From positions 17,769 through 81,768 of the forward strand of contig JBCCQH010000017.1 in assembly GCA_039024435.1 (NCBI GenBank): DNA of 64,000 nucleotides, in the 5' to 3' direction. Made by a program: the position numbers and the translations under genes. Positions 52,000 to 62,300 of this stretch are shown here, piece by piece (the first letter of the stretch is position 1; each line of letters opens with the position of its first letter). The DNA is from JBCCQH01 sp039024435. Lineage in GTDB: Bacteria; Bacteroidota; Bacteroidia; J057; JADKCL01. The notes under the pieces were generated by a model. That model worked only from the letters and a program-made list of their open reading frames with translations. It was not told the origin of the DNA and ran no database searches.

Positions 52000-54789
52000 T
52001 CACAAATCGTCAAGTTCCACCAATACCTGAAAATAGGCCATGCGACCAATAAATGGTCCACCGTAAACCTGCAATTGTTGTCGGTTCATGATGTTTGACG
52101 CGCCGATCTTGAAGGTGGTATTGAGCTTGTCAACCCGCTTGTTGACCTGCCCATCGAGCAGGTAGTAGGTCGGCACAAAGCCGGTGAATTGGGGACTGCC
52201 CACAAACTCAAATCCTTCGACCCATTTGAAATTAAAGTTGAAGCCCCAGTTGCGGGTCTTCTTGCCGAAGGCCGTGATCGGGATATTGCGCCCACCAAAA
52301 CCGAGGTTAAACTTGTGCTCGGGGGTGTTAAATGCCGGAATAATCGGGTCGATGGAATCGCCTTCGGCTAGGTTCAAGCGGTTCCAGGAATAGTTTCCGG
52401 TCACCGCATAGTACTTCGCAAAGTAATAGTTCAGCCCAATCGAGAAGCCTTGTGTGGTCACCGACTCGTCGGAGTTGGCGGCGACCCGGTAGATCTGATC
52501 GACCGTCGCACGATTGATCAGCGAATCATAAGTGATTTCGGAACCGATCTTGAACCCGATGAAGTCGCGGTAGAGGCTAAAATAGTAGCTCGCGTCCACG
52601 TACAGCCGCTCCCCGATGGTTCCCCGGTAACCCACTTCGATGCTGCGTACCCGCTCCGGACGGATGGGCGCCACGTTGAAGTATTGGACGGTATCGAAGT
52701 TCTGGGTATTGAAAAAGTCGATAAGCGACTCGGTAGTCACCAGTGAATCGATCCCGTTTACGTTCCCAATCAGGATGGCCCGCCCGACATTGTAATACAG
52801 AAATTGTTCCTGCAGGGTGGGGTTCCGGATGGCCGCATTGAAGGAACCACGGAAGACATGGTTTTCGTCCACCCGCCATACCGTCGACAAGGCCGGCGAT
52901 ACCAGGACCGGAAAATTTTGGTTCTTGTCCACGCGGACGGTGGCATTGACCTTCAATAGATCATCCCAAAACCGCTTCTCTGCCCCGATGTAGGAACCGA
53001 CTTCGCGGTTGCGGATCACCACCCCATTCGTATCCGAGAAGATCGTGCCCTGCGAATTCGGCAGGTATTGGCGGAAATTGCCGCCCACCGTGAGGTCATC
53101 CAGGAAGGACACATCAAATTTGTATTCCCCGTGGACGTGGTACAAGGCCGAACGGTCAAAGAAGCGGGTACCACCTTCGGTAAAGGCCGTTTTTGAGACG
53201 ATATCGTTGAACACCGAGTCAAAAGCGGCGGTCCCCGGTTCGAGTCGGGCCCGGTCTCCGGTGACGCCATTTTCGGCATTGGCGGCATCGCGGGCTTCCT
53301 GGTGCCAAACCGTCATGGAATCGGAATTGGCGGCGATCACTTGGTCGGCCAACTCAAAATTGTAAGGATCCGGCGGCGCAAACACCGGGAACCCCGGCAG
53401 GGACTGTACTTTGGGTACGATATTGACCTGCCAATAATTCCGGTAGTCACGGCTCCACTGGGCGTCATCTTTTACCGCGTCTTGCAACTGGAAAGCAGTG
53501 AAGACCGCATCGTAGGAATTGCCCGCGTCCTCGTGCGTATAATAAGTGCGGAGAAAATATTTTCCTGGTTTCTGGATCTCTGCGCGGTGCTGGAAGAACA
53601 AAATGTCCCGCAAACTGTAGCGGTTGTCTCCCTGGTAGACGGTAGTTCCCGTCCCAAAATTCGAAGAAAGAATGACTTCCGAGCTGTCAAATACTTTGAA
53701 GTGCATCGCGCCCGAGAGCTTCAGGTTTTCGGTGTTGTAGTCCACGACGTCTTCTTCATCGTAACCGTCGCGGTGGTAGATGCCCAAACCGGGCGAGATG
53801 ATCTGTCCGGAGAGGGAGCGAGCGTTGTTGGCGCCGGCGGTTACGTTTTCGTCGCCGTAGCGGTTGACCGCATCGTAGCCCCCAAAGTTGCCGGCATCGA
53901 CCTCCGACTGCGGGGTCGCATCAAAGTTACGGGCTTCCCAGTCGTCCGCCCGCAAAAAGAAAGCGTTGAGCTTGAAGGCAAAAACATCTTTGCCGTTGCC
54001 ATTTTTGAAAGCGTGGGCGTAGCGCACTGCCGCCGAAGCGAGGTTCCTCTCCCCCACTTTGCCCATTACCGAGAGCCCTTGGTGGATAAACGGGCTCTTC
54101 GTAGTCATCGAAATAACCCCGTTAAAGGCATTCGGGCCGTAAAATGCCGAAGAAGCGCCTTGAACCAGATCGACTTTTTGGAGATCCAATTCGGAAGCTC
54201 CGAGGAAGTTTCCGAGGGAGAAGTTCAAACCCGGAGCTTGGTTGTCCACCCCATCAATGATCTGGAGCGAACGAATTGGCGAGGTACTGTTAAACCCCCG
54301 GGTATTGATCACTTTAAAACCCAGCGAGGCGGATGTCAGGTCCACTCCCTTCAAATTCCCGAGCGAGGCATAGAAATCCGAACCCGCTACTTCCTTGATC
54401 GCAATGCTTCCCATGGACTCGACGGTCAACGGTTCTTCTTGCTCTTTTTCGGAAATGCTGCGGCCTACAATCTCGACGACGCCGAGCGACTTGGGGCGCA
54501 ACTCGATTTTGATTTTGTCGTTAAACGACGTGACGGTCATGCGCGTGGAATCGTAGTTAATATAGGTCACTACGATGTCGAACGGTGGATTTTGTTTTAC
54601 ACCAAAAGAAAATCTCCCATCGGCATCCGTATTTGCCCCCGCCGTGCGGTCGGCTTTAAATACTGTAGCCCCGATGAGCGGTTCACCATTGTCGGCGTCG
54701 AGAATCTGACCGCGAACGGTTCCCTGTGCGAGTGCTTGGTTCGTGAGCAAAAAAATACCCCAAAACGACAGCAGCAGCAATTTATTCAT
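52000..54789 (-). CDS. TonB-dependent receptor with carboxypeptidase-regulatory-like N-terminal domain
   Basis: 929 residues. Signal peptide (LLLLSFWGIFLLTNQALAQ), then the CarboxypepD_reg-like domain (GQILDADNGEPLIGATVFKA, about 23-105), the plug (YASLGNLKGVDLTSASLGFK and VDLVQGASSAFYGPNAFNGV), and a 22-strand barrel ending FQVLVELDDL. The N-terminal domain and length resemble SusC-like or related Bacteroidota receptors for oligomeric substrates, but no SusD gene is adjacent. Substrate unknown. The next gene downstream is the hydrolase-like T9SS protein. Confidence 0.92.
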   Translation of the reverse strand: MNKLLLLSFWGIFLLTNQALAQGTVRGQILDADNGEPLIGATVFKADRTAGANTDADGRFSFGVKQNPPFDIVVTYINYDSTRMTVTSFNDKIKIELRPKSLGVVEIVGRSISEKEQEEPLTVESMGSIAIKEVAGSDFYASLGNLKGVDLTSASLGFKVINTRGFNSTSPIRSLQIIDGVDNQAPGLNFSLGNFLGASELDLQKVDLVQGASSAFYGPNAFNGVISMTTKSPFIHQGLSVMGKVGERNLASAAVRYAHAFKNGNGKDVFAFKLNAFFLRADDWEARNFDATPQSEVDAGNFGGYDAVNRYGDENVTAGANNARSLSGQIISPGLGIYHRDGYDEEDVVDYNTENLKLSGAMHFKVFDSSEVILSSNFGTGTTVYQGDNRYSLRDILFFQHRAEIQKPGKYFLRTYYTHEDAGNSYDAVFTAFQLQDAVKDDAQWSRDYRNYWQVNIVPKVQSLPGFPVFAPPDPYNFELADQVIAANSDSMTVWHQEARDAANAENGVTGDRARLEPGTAAFDSVFNDIVSKTAFTEGGTRFFDRSALYHVHGEYKFDVSFLDDLTVGGNFRQYLPNSQGTIFSDTNGVVIRNREVGSYIGAEKRFWDDLLKVNATVRVDKNQNFPVLVSPALSTVWRVDENHVFRGSFNAAIRNPTLQEQFLYYNVGRAILIGNVNGIDSLVTTESLIDFFNTQNFDTVQYFNVAPIRPERVRSIEVGYRGTIGERLYVDASYYFSLYRDFIGFKIGSEITYDSLINRATVDQIYRVAANSDESVTTQGFSIGLNYYFAKYYAVTGNYSWNRLNLAEGDSIDPIIPAFNTPEHKFNLGFGGRNIPITAFGKKTRNWGFNFNFKWVEGFEFVGSPQFTGFVPTYYLLDGQVNKRVDKLNTTFKIGASNIMNRQQLQVYGGPFIGRMAYFQVLVELDDL

Positions 54790-54962
54790 AATCTGATTAC
54801 TGGTTGAACTCTCTCCTCCCCGGCTGAGAATCTATGAATTACAACTCAATATAGGAATTGCATTGACACTTTTCACCATTCCCGCCCGCAAAATATTCAC
54901 AAAGCCTTTGGATTCTTCTCGGAATCCTTGTCAGATTGACAAAAACTCTGGTTCCCACCCGA

Positions 54963-55778
54963 TCAAAACCGCAAGCCCAAGCGGACCCCTTGCATCCCGA
55001 GGGCCGGACCGAGTTCCCATTGCAATTCGCTGCGCTGATCGGGAGCCTTGCGTACCCGGTGAAACTCGGGCACCAGGATGCCTACCAAGGCCCCTGCTCC
55101 CGCTCCCACGATGACATCGGTGGGATAGTGCTTCCCCCCTGCGACGCGCAGGTAGGCGGTTGCCCCCGTGAGGATGCCGGCCCCACTCCAGGCCAGAAAC
55201 CGCCATTTTGAGTCGCGGTGGTGATCGTGGTAAATCTTCGCGGCCAAAAAAGCCGCGGCCGCCGTGAAGGAAGTGTGACCGGAATAAAATGACTGGAAAA
55301 CGTCTCCCCGGGCCTTTCGTTCGGCGGGCACAGTGGGATTGTAAGCCAGCGGGCGCACGCGGCGGGTTTGCGTCTTGGTGACAAAGGTCAAGCCATGATT
55401 GATGAGAAATGTTTCAAAAAACATCACCGTCCAGGTCCCCCAACTGGAGCGCATCCGGCGATCCAGCAGCATTCCTGCAATTGCCCCGAATCCCGCCGTG
55501 TACATGGTCCAGTCGCTGGCCGTGCTGGCAGCGGGAGACCACCGCGCGGTGGCCGGACGGTCAAATGCATTGACATCCATCGGGTCCAATCCCGCCAAAA
55601 AAGCTTCATCGGGACCGACGATGTTGTCCGCGACCCGCTGCATTCCCAGACCGAAACCCAAGGCAACCGCCCCCGCGATCCCATCCCCCAGCGGATCGAG
55701 TCGGTAGACCGGCACGGATTGACCCGACAAAGTAATTCCCGGCAGCAGCAGCAAACACATCCAAAACAGCTTTTTCAT
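54963..55778 (-). CDS. PAP2-family phosphatase, secreted or membrane
   Basis: 271 residues from the ATG at 55778. A signal-like segment (FWMCLLLLPGITLSGQ) and the three acid-phosphatase motifs: KTQTRRVRP (KxxxxxxRP), SFYSGHTS (PSGH-like) and RVAGGKHYPTDVIVG (SRxxxxxHxxxD-like). The family removes phosphate from lipid or sugar phosphates such as undecaprenyl diphosphate. The last 30 residues look like an extra strand. A perfect -7 box is 5 bases ahead of the ATG. Confidence 0.85.
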   Translation of the reverse strand: MKKLFWMCLLLLPGITLSGQSVPVYRLDPLGDGIAGAVALGFGLGMQRVADNIVGPDEAFLAGLDPMDVNAFDRPATARWSPAASTASDWTMYTAGFGAIAGMLLDRRMRSSWGTWTVMFFETFLINHGLTFVTKTQTRRVRPLAYNPTVPAERKARGDVFQSFYSGHTSFTAAAAFLAAKIYHDHHRDSKWRFLAWSGAGILTGATAYLRVAGGKHYPTDVIVGAGAGALVGILVPEFHRVRKAPDQRSELQWELGPALGMQGVRLGLRF

Positions 55779-55783
55779 ATTCG

Positions 55784-55815
55784 CAAATTTAAGGCTTCTT
55801 TGCCCGAGGATGCAA
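55784..55815 (-). promoter_or_regulatory. Promoter almost touching the PAP2 start codon
   Basis: On the minus strand TTG at 55813-55815, a 21-base spacer, then TAAATTTG at 55784-55791 (perfect TAnnTTTG). The ATG follows 5 bases later, so the transcript would be leaderless. Confidence 0.5.
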
Positions 55816-55931
55816 TTTCCCCGCGAATCACTGCCGCCCCTTCCCATTCAGCCCATAATTCCTGCCGTCCAGGAACCGCCCCTTGCGATATTGCCGAATT
55901 TGCCGGAAATTCAACGTCTCATTACATGTAT

Positions 55932-56372
55932 ATGAAGCACACACTTCTGATTCTGCTTGCCTGCTGTTTTCCCGTGGTCCTAATGGCGCAGGACGCCCAG
56001 ATCAAGTTTTGGGTCAATGGCGAGGAACAATCCGAACTTATGGATGTCTCGCAGTACAGCCGCATCACCGTCCTGGTGGAAGATGGTGCCCCCCGCGATG
56101 GCAGTGTGGTCTACGAATTCGGCCCGGTCAAGGCTTACAAACTCAAGGAAGATGGCTCGCGCGGCGGATTGTTGCGCGTGGTCGACAGCGGTGAGGTGAT
56201 GAACATCCCCATGCTGAATTTCACGCTCAATCCTCCGGATCAACAGGACTTACTCGGCTATCACTGGCTGGAAGTCGAATGGGTCAAGCGCTACAACGCC
56301 GACAAAACAGTGACCACCCTCGAACTGTCAGAACTGGTCGACCGCGGCATCAAGTTATTCCTGCATCAATGA
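55932..56372 (+). CDS. Small exported protein, unknown
   Basis: 146 residues from the ATG at 55932 (a second ATG two codons upstream at 55926 is also possible). A signal peptide (LLILLACCFPVVLMAQ) is followed by a beta-rich body (ITVLVEDGAPRDGSVVYEFG, NIPMLNFTLNPPD) and ends RGIKLFLHQ. No family recognised. Its 3' end overlaps the convergent helix-rich gene by 7 bases. Confidence 0.65.
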   Translation: MKHTLLILLACCFPVVLMAQDAQIKFWVNGEEQSELMDVSQYSRITVLVEDGAPRDGSVVYEFGPVKAYKLKEDGSRGGLLRVVDSGEVMNIPMLNFTLNPPDQQDLLGYHWLEVEWVKRYNADKTVTTLELSELVDRGIKLFLHQ

Positions 56373-56665
56373 GGCGTCGTCGACTCCCCCACCAATTCCA
56401 ACATTTGCTTGCCTGACTTTTTGATCCGGCGCACGGCTCCCCGCGCTTCCAGATCCAGTTTGACCGTGGTGTAGTACCAGGCAATTGATCCGTCAAAGTT
56501 GCCGCTCAGTTCTCCTTCGATCAGTTTCATCAAGTCAGAAAACCCGATGGGCTGGTGCAGCGTGAGCAATTCCAGAATGGTACCGCGCATCGTCTGGTAC
56601 TTCTGGGCGTCGATGTTGACCCCGGCTTTGCCCTCGGGGTGCAGGGTCATGATTTTTTCGGACAT
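56366..56665 (-). CDS. Small conserved protein, DUF6958-like
   Basis: 99 residues. TLHPEGKAGVNIDAQKYQ, LLTLHQPIGFSDLMKLIEGE and WYYTTVKLDLEARGAVRRI resemble a small conserved Bacteroidota/Proteobacteria family (DUF6958-type, assigned from memory) with a winged-helix-like layout. It might bind DNA. Its role is unknown. It starts 24 bases after the porin-like gene. Confidence 0.65.
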   Translation of the reverse strand: MSEKIMTLHPEGKAGVNIDAQKYQTMRGTILELLTLHQPIGFSDLMKLIEGELSGNFDGSIAWYYTTVKLDLEARGAVRRIKKSGKQMLELVGESTTPH

Positions 56666-56689
56666 GGTGGTAGCAGATTATCGTAAATA

Positions 56690-57361
56690 TCAGTCTAATG
56701 CATAGTTAAAGCCGATCATCGGAACAAAGCCCACAAACCGCGGCACAAATACCGTGGAGCGGAAGGCATTGTTGAGTTGCGCTTCCAACGTCGGTTGCAG
56801 GTAAATCCACACCCCATCGCTCAACCGGAAAGCGGCCGATCCGCCCAGGTGCAGGGCTAGATAGGAGTCGTTGAACAGATTGGAAACCGGGATCACGCGC
56901 TGGGGGTGATCCCGCGGAAACAGCGTATTGCGGTTGACGCCATTGAGCAGAAATCCCCCAACCACATCGATCATGCCTTCGAGTCGGACGCGGTCGGTGG
57001 GCGTTGCCCGGGCGTACACCCCCAAGTTCAGGGCCGCGTAACGGCCTTCCAGAAACAAGAAGCCGTTGGCCGCCGCGGCTTCGGGAAATTCCTCCGAAGT
57101 GACCGGTACCCGTCCGCCTTTGCGCAAATACTGCAATCCTCCCCGCAAGCCAAAGACTTCCCGGAATTGGTAGCGCAACCGAACCGATAGCTGCGGCATG
57201 ATGGCCACTTGCCACCCGCTGGACAGGACCGCTTGGGTTTCTTCGATGGTTTGGATGGCGGCCCCCCCTTCGATGGCGATTTCTACCGATTGTCCGTGTA
57301 CCCCACGGACACTCAGCAGGATCCCTAAGCACAAGCTTATTCTGGCAATCCATTCCTTCAT
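56690..57361 (-). CDS. Outer membrane beta-barrel protein
   Basis: 223 residues from the ATG at 57361. A signal peptide (ISLCLGILLSVRGVHGQ) is followed by alternating strands with aromatic ends (LSVRLRYQFREVFGLRGGLQ, FLEGRYAALNLGVYARA) typical of an 8-stranded porin-family/PorT-like barrel of Bacteroidota. Function unknown. It is the first of two minus-strand genes with the DUF6958-like gene. Confidence 0.78.
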   Translation of the reverse strand: MKEWIARISLCLGILLSVRGVHGQSVEIAIEGGAAIQTIEETQAVLSSGWQVAIMPQLSVRLRYQFREVFGLRGGLQYLRKGGRVPVTSEEFPEAAAANGFLFLEGRYAALNLGVYARATPTDRVRLEGMIDVVGGFLLNGVNRNTLFPRDHPQRVIPVSNLFNDSYLALHLGGSAAFRLSDGVWIYLQPTLEAQLNNAFRSTVFVPRFVGFVPMIGFNYALD

Positions 57362-57576
57362 GGTCTGAATATAGTCCCTGGGGACCGGGTTTTCAAGCAC
57401 CGACCAGGGCAAAAATCAGGGATACCGCCCGGCGGTAACTTTCTCAACAAGGGTAAGGGCGTGCCCGGGGAGGGCCGCCCATTACCAGAATCGCCATGCT
57501 ATTGAATCTTAAAAGAGAAGTGTTTACTTAGGTGTAGATCAGTTAAAATGGTAGTTAGTTGTATAGAATCGCTATG

Positions 57577-57789
57577 CTATTGTTTTAGGTTGGGGGGGCA
57601 CGAGAGGACACAGTGTCCTTGGGCCCGGTGCGCGTCGGATGCGAAGCGGTTGAGGTCAGCGAAACTTTTCGTATCCGCTGCACTGCTGTCTCCCGCGGTC
57701 CGCGAGGAAAGCGGCAGTACCGCCACGATGAATACTGAAAACGCCATCTGCTTCAAGATCCTCTTCCGTATGTACTTGTACTTTTTCAT
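57577..57789 (-). CDS. Possible small exported protein
   Basis: A 70-codon frame starting MKKYKYIRKRILKQMAFSV with a hydrophobic segment (FIVAVLPLS) and then a polar stretch. It lies in the repeat-rich spacer upstream of a perfect hairpin at 57862. No family; could be chance. Confidence 0.25.
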   Translation of the reverse strand: MKKYKYIRKRILKQMAFSVFIVAVLPLSSRTAGDSSAADTKSFADLNRFASDAHRAQGHCVLSCPPNLKQ

Positions 57790-58376
57790 CGTTTTCAGAT
57801 TTCTAATCCGGGTTCGTTCTGTTCTATTCAAAGGACATGCCAAATGAAGCCATTCATCCACAAAATGCTGTATAACAGCATTTTACACCACAATTTATCC
57901 ATGCCAGAGAAAATATCACCCCTCACAATATGTATACTTTACTAAACAAACACAGCCGAAAATTATGTACACTTTAATGAACGCTCCGGAATTTTCCGGC
58001 CAAAACGCGCTTAAAGCGGCTACGGGAATCTGAAATTCTCCACGGAAAATCCTCGGGGGCCGCACGGCGTGCCGTGCGGCAACGATCTTCGTGTTGTAGC
58101 GACTTATTGAGCGACCTATTGAGCGATTTATTCATCGATGCTTGCGCGTCCAGGACGCGCGAATTGGAAATCCATCCTCCGCCGCGCGGTGTTCAAATTG
58201 ATAAATTTGAAGCGTCTACGGGAAGAATCAGATTTTGCGGGTTTGCATCTTTTGTAGGTTGCGCGTTTGGACGCGCCCATTGGAAATTGAGGAATTGAAA
58301 ATCGAAAATCGATCAATTGGAAATTCTCCCGCGGCAATTAGAAATTCTTTCCTTCCGATTTATTTCGCCCGGAAGC

Positions 58377-58406
58377 TTGGATTGATGGCAGAATTGCTTA
58401 ATTTTG
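58377..58406 (+). promoter_or_regulatory. Bacteroidota promoter of rplU-rpmA
   Basis: TTG at 58377-58379, a 19-base spacer, then TAATTTTG at 58399-58406. Both boxes and the spacing match the consensus. It is 30 bases ahead of the rplU ATG. Confidence 0.8.
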
Positions 58407-58436
58407 CATTCCTTTACGCAAAAGCTGTAGAAGACA

Positions 58437-58748
58437 ATGTACGCAATTGTAAATATCCAAGGACAACAATTCAAAGTCGAAAAAGACCAACAACTGTATG
58501 TCCATCGCATTTCGGAAGATGAAGGAACTTCGCTCCAAACTTCCGACGTTCTGCTCATCGACAACGGCGGCGACGTTCGGGTCGGTGCTCCCAACGTAGA
58601 CGGAGCTTCCGTCACTTTCAAAGTCCTTTCCCACTTGAAAGGTGATAAAGTGATCGTCTTCAAGAAGAAGCGTCGCAAAGGATACCGCGTGAAGAATGGG
58701 CACCGCCAGTACTTCACCAAAATCCAAATCGAGTCCATCTCCAATTGA
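58437..58748 (+). CDS. rplU: 50S ribosomal protein L21
   Basis: 103 residues, normal length. MYAIVNIQGQQFKVEKDQQL and KGYRVKNGHRQYFTKIQI are diagnostic of L21, which binds 23S rRNA domain VI. First gene of the rplU-rpmA operon, directly behind a near-consensus promoter. Confidence 0.97.
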   Translation: MYAIVNIQGQQFKVEKDQQLYVHRISEDEGTSLQTSDVLLIDNGGDVRVGAPNVDGASVTFKVLSHLKGDKVIVFKKKRRKGYRVKNGHRQYFTKIQIESISN

Positions 58749-58771
58749 ATTCATTCTAACTTTAATCCATC

Positions 58772-59032
58772 ATGGCTCACAAGAAAGGTGCGGGTAGTTC
58801 TAAGAACGGTCGCGAATCAGAAAGCAAACGACTCGGCATCAAGAAATTTGGCGGCGAGGCAGTCATCCCGGGCAACATCATTGTTCGCCAACGCGGAACC
58901 AAAATCAATCCGGGCAAGAATGTAGGTCTCGGTAAAGACCACACCATCTACGCCCTCAAAGAAGGAAAGGTGAAATTTGCCCGTGGAAAAAACGATAAGC
59001 GCATCGTCCACGTGGTAGAGGCGGAAGCCTGA
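58772..59032 (+). CDS. rpmA: 50S ribosomal protein L27
   Basis: 86 residues. MAHKKGAGSSKNGRESESKR and VIPGNIIVRQRGTKINPG are diagnostic of L27, whose N-terminus reaches the peptidyl transferase centre. It follows rplU by 23 bases and ends before a strong terminator. Confidence 0.97.
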   Translation: MAHKKGAGSSKNGRESESKRLGIKKFGGEAVIPGNIIVRQRGTKINPGKNVGLGKDHTIYALKEGKVKFARGKNDKRIVHVVEAEA

Positions 59033-59052
59033 TCCGTAATCTTTCTCACTTG

Positions 59053-59093
59053 TTCCGCAGGGTTGCCTGAATGGCGACCCTGCGGAATTTTTT
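59053..59093 (+). terminator. Rho-independent terminator of rplU-rpmA
   Basis: Arms 59053-59063 (TTCCGCAGGGT) and 59077-59087 pair perfectly, followed by six T residues (59088-59093). Starts 20 bases after the rpmA stop. Confidence 0.85.
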
Positions 59094-59369
59094 GTATCCC
59101 CCTTTCTCCATTGGTTAGAAACATCCATTGATCGAGCCCCCCCTCCCCCGTCGAGTGGATAACTTTTGCCCGTGCCACCGCCGTATTTTATGGAATCGGT
59201 CCCCGCCCCAACATCCCATCTCCGAGGAGAGCAACGGATAATTCCCCGGTCCTTTCGCATCTGGTTCGGCGCAGCCTGTTAGATTTTCGGAGATTTCATG
59301 CGGACTGCTGCTTGATTCGATACAAATTTGTAAGCAATTTCACCTAGCAACCAACTACTCAACTTCCCA
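59094..59369. other. Intergenic region before the first S8 protease
   Basis: About 276 bases. TTTCACCTAGCAA near 59340 resembles one arm of the inverted repeat at 19250 with one change. No clear promoter was found. Confidence 0.35.
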
Positions 59370-62300
59370 ATGAAAGATCGATCAACTTCTGGCAACAGAA
59401 CTAAGCTGACTTCAGGCGAAAATCTCAAATCCCGCATCATCATTATCGTAGCCTCGGTGCTGGCCTTTGCCGCCGCCCTGGTGATTTATTTGCTGCTCAA
59501 TCTCGATGACAAGGCGGATTTGATGGCCAACGACCTCGAAGGAATCGGTGAAGAACCTACGGTAGAAGCCAATGTCGATTACCCCTATGTACCGGGGCGA
59601 ATCCTGCTGCGCATCCGGCCGGAATACCGGGCCCAGTGCCTCCCCGGCGAAATCGATTTGCCTGGGATCCGGGCTGCCTTTCAGGAACTCGGAGTCACAC
59701 GTGTACGTAAGAATTTTCCGGCGTCTGAACCGATTATCGGTGAACAATACAACGATTTGGGACAGCAACTTGTCGATCTGTCTCTGATCTATGAAGTGGA
59801 GTGCGATACCGCGGCCGACATCCGGGCTGCTACCCGTCGCCTCGCTGGTCATCCTGCAGTAGTGTACGCCGAGCCGCGCTACATCTACGAAACCTTTCTC
59901 GCCACCAATGACCTGTACCGGGAGCACCAGTGGTTTCTCGATACCATGCACGTCCCTGCCGCCTGGGACCAGACGACCGGCGACACCAACGTCGTCATTG
60001 CGATCATCGACACCGGCACCGACTTCGGGCACGATGACCTCAACGGCGACCGAATCGCTTACAACTACAACGATCCCATCGATGGTGTGGACAACGACAA
60101 CGATGGCTACGTCGACAATTTCCAAGGCTGGGATTTCGGGGGCACCAGCTTCTGGGCTCCCGCCGACAACGATCCCAACTGGGTGGGCACCGGTCCGGGC
60201 ATGGACCACGGGGTAATTGTGACTGGAGTCGCCTGTGCCAAGGCCAATAACGGAAAAGGCATCGCCGGTGCAGGCTACAATACGCGCTACCTTCCGCTCA
60301 AAGCATCGGTGGACCAATCCCTGGGCATCAGCTACGGCATGGATGCCATCGTCTACGCTGCCGACCACGGCGCCGACATGCTCAATCTTTCCTGGGGCTC
60401 CGGAGCTTTCAGCCAGTACGGTCAGGACATCTGCAACTACGCCGCGGTCAACCACGGCTGTTTGTTGGTGGGAGCGGCCGGAAACCAACACACAAACATT
60501 TTTTACTATCCGGCCAGCTACGAAAACGTGCTGTCTACTTCGGCTATGCAGACCGCCTACGTCGCCTGGAACACCAATACCAGCACCGGAACTTCCTACA
60601 ATTATCTCGTCGACATCTGCGCCCCCGGGCGCAACCTCGTCACCACAACCGGTGGGAACAGCTATTGGGGTGGGGCAACTGGTACCAGCATGGCCGCTCC
60701 GTTGGTTTGTGCCCTGGCCGCATTGGTCAAAGCCAGGTATCCCCAGTACACAAATATTCAGGCCGGAGAAATCGTCCGCACGACCGCCACCGACATTTAC
60801 CCGACCAATCCCACCCTCGTGGAACGCCTCGGCAAAGGGCAAGCCGACGCCCTCGCGGCCGTAGCCGCCATCACCCCTAAATCCGTTCGGCTGGACGAAT
60901 TCTTCTTTTACGATGGCAACAACGGCATCCCTGAATCCTTTGACACCCTGGAAATCGCGGGCCGTTTTGTCAACCACCTCTCCCCCACGACCAATCTGAT
61001 CGTGGATATTTCCTCCCCCAATACGGAATACATTGAGGTCATCACCGGGACCCAAACCCTGGGCAACGTGGGACCGAGCGATACCGCCACCAATCAATTT
61101 CCCTTCCTGATCCACCTCAAGCGCAATGTCACCGAACCCACCAAACTGTGGCTCCGCTTCGGATTCACCGACGGGAACTACACCGATTATCAATACCGCT
61201 CCCTGATCATCTACCCGACGATGATCGATCTGGATGCCAATCGCTTGAAGACTACCATCAATGGCGTAGGCAACATCGGCTTTGTTGACTATCCGGGCTT
61301 GCAAAATGGGCTTGGCCTGCGCTATGACAACAATTACAACGTGCTGCGGGATGCCGGATTCCTGGTGGGCATCTCCCAGACCAATGTTGTAGACATGAAT
61401 CGCAACGAAGTCGGCGCCCGCGATGAAGACATGTCCCCGCTGATCAAGCCATATCGGACATCCGGTCCCCGGGCTGATCTCGAAGCCCGGACCCGATTCG
61501 AGGACAGCAATAGCGGTACCCAAATGATCGGAATTGACGTGGAGCAACACGCTTTCCAATTTACGGGCACCGACAAGGACCAGTTCATCATCCTGGAATA
61601 CACCGTCCGCAATACCAACAATTACCCCGTCAACGGAGCTTATGCCGGTATTTCCGCCGAGTGGAACCGCGCCTACTACAACCTGAGCAACGCCAATTTC
61701 TACCCCAACCTCAACGGTATAGCCGCCAATTTCACTTCGGGACCAACGGATTTCTACACCGGCATTGCCCTGCTCACCGACCAATCGGTGTATTCCTACA
61801 CCACCCCAGAATTCAATTTCAGCTTCTCCTCCGAGGCGAAATTTGACGCCTTGCGCTACAATAGCGGCCCGCAAACCGCACTGTCGGGCGACGTGCTACA
61901 GTTCATCTCTGCCGGTCCTTTCAACCTGCAACCAGGGGATTCCGCAGTCGTTGCTTTTGCCCTGCTGGGCGGGGACAACCTGCTCAACCTGGAAGAAGTG
62001 GCCGAAACCGCGCGCCTGACCTACCACTGCGAATTGCAAAACCGCAAGCCCAGCCTCAGCCTCGGGGCAGACGTAGTGATCTGCGATCCCAATGGTTTCC
62101 CCCAATTGACCGCCAATGCCTCGCCCGACGTGCAGTACGCTTGGTCCACCGGCGACACTTCGTCCAGCATCCTCGCCGTCAACCCCGGCGATTATTCCGT
62201 CACCGTTACCAATGGTTACGGCTGCACCGCCACCGATACTGTGAGTGTGCTCATGAAAGCCATCTCGGGATACACCATCATCAGCAACAACCTCGACTTC

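Larger units (their letters stand above)
57362..58436. repeat. Gene-poor, repeat-rich spacer
   Basis: About 1,075 bases with no well-supported gene. Contents: two 18-base copies of AGAATCGCYATGCTATTG (57487-57504 and 57565-57582, one mismatch); a perfect hairpin at 57862-57884 (AAAATGCTG and its complement); a perfect 10-base palindrome arm pair at 58059-58080 (GCCGCACGGC); three 12-base tandem units GCGACYTATTGA/GCGATTTATTCA (58099-58134); and two related 29-30-base elements with a short GC hairpin and ATTGGAAAT (58142-58171 and 58259-58287). It may be a decayed mobile or intergenic repeat element. Confidence 0.5.

Noticed and set aside
53302..54807. Long open frame opposite the TonB receptor at 52000
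   Set aside because: Antisense shadow; the minus-strand frame has signal peptide, regulatory domain, plug and barrel.
57362..58436. CRISPR array
   Set aside because: Repeats are too few, of different kinds and irregularly spaced, with no spacers or cas genes.
59412..61874. Long open frame antisense to the first S8 protease
   Set aside because: It follows the codon-position composition of the real gene and encodes no known motifs; the sense frame has a full catalytic triad and domains.
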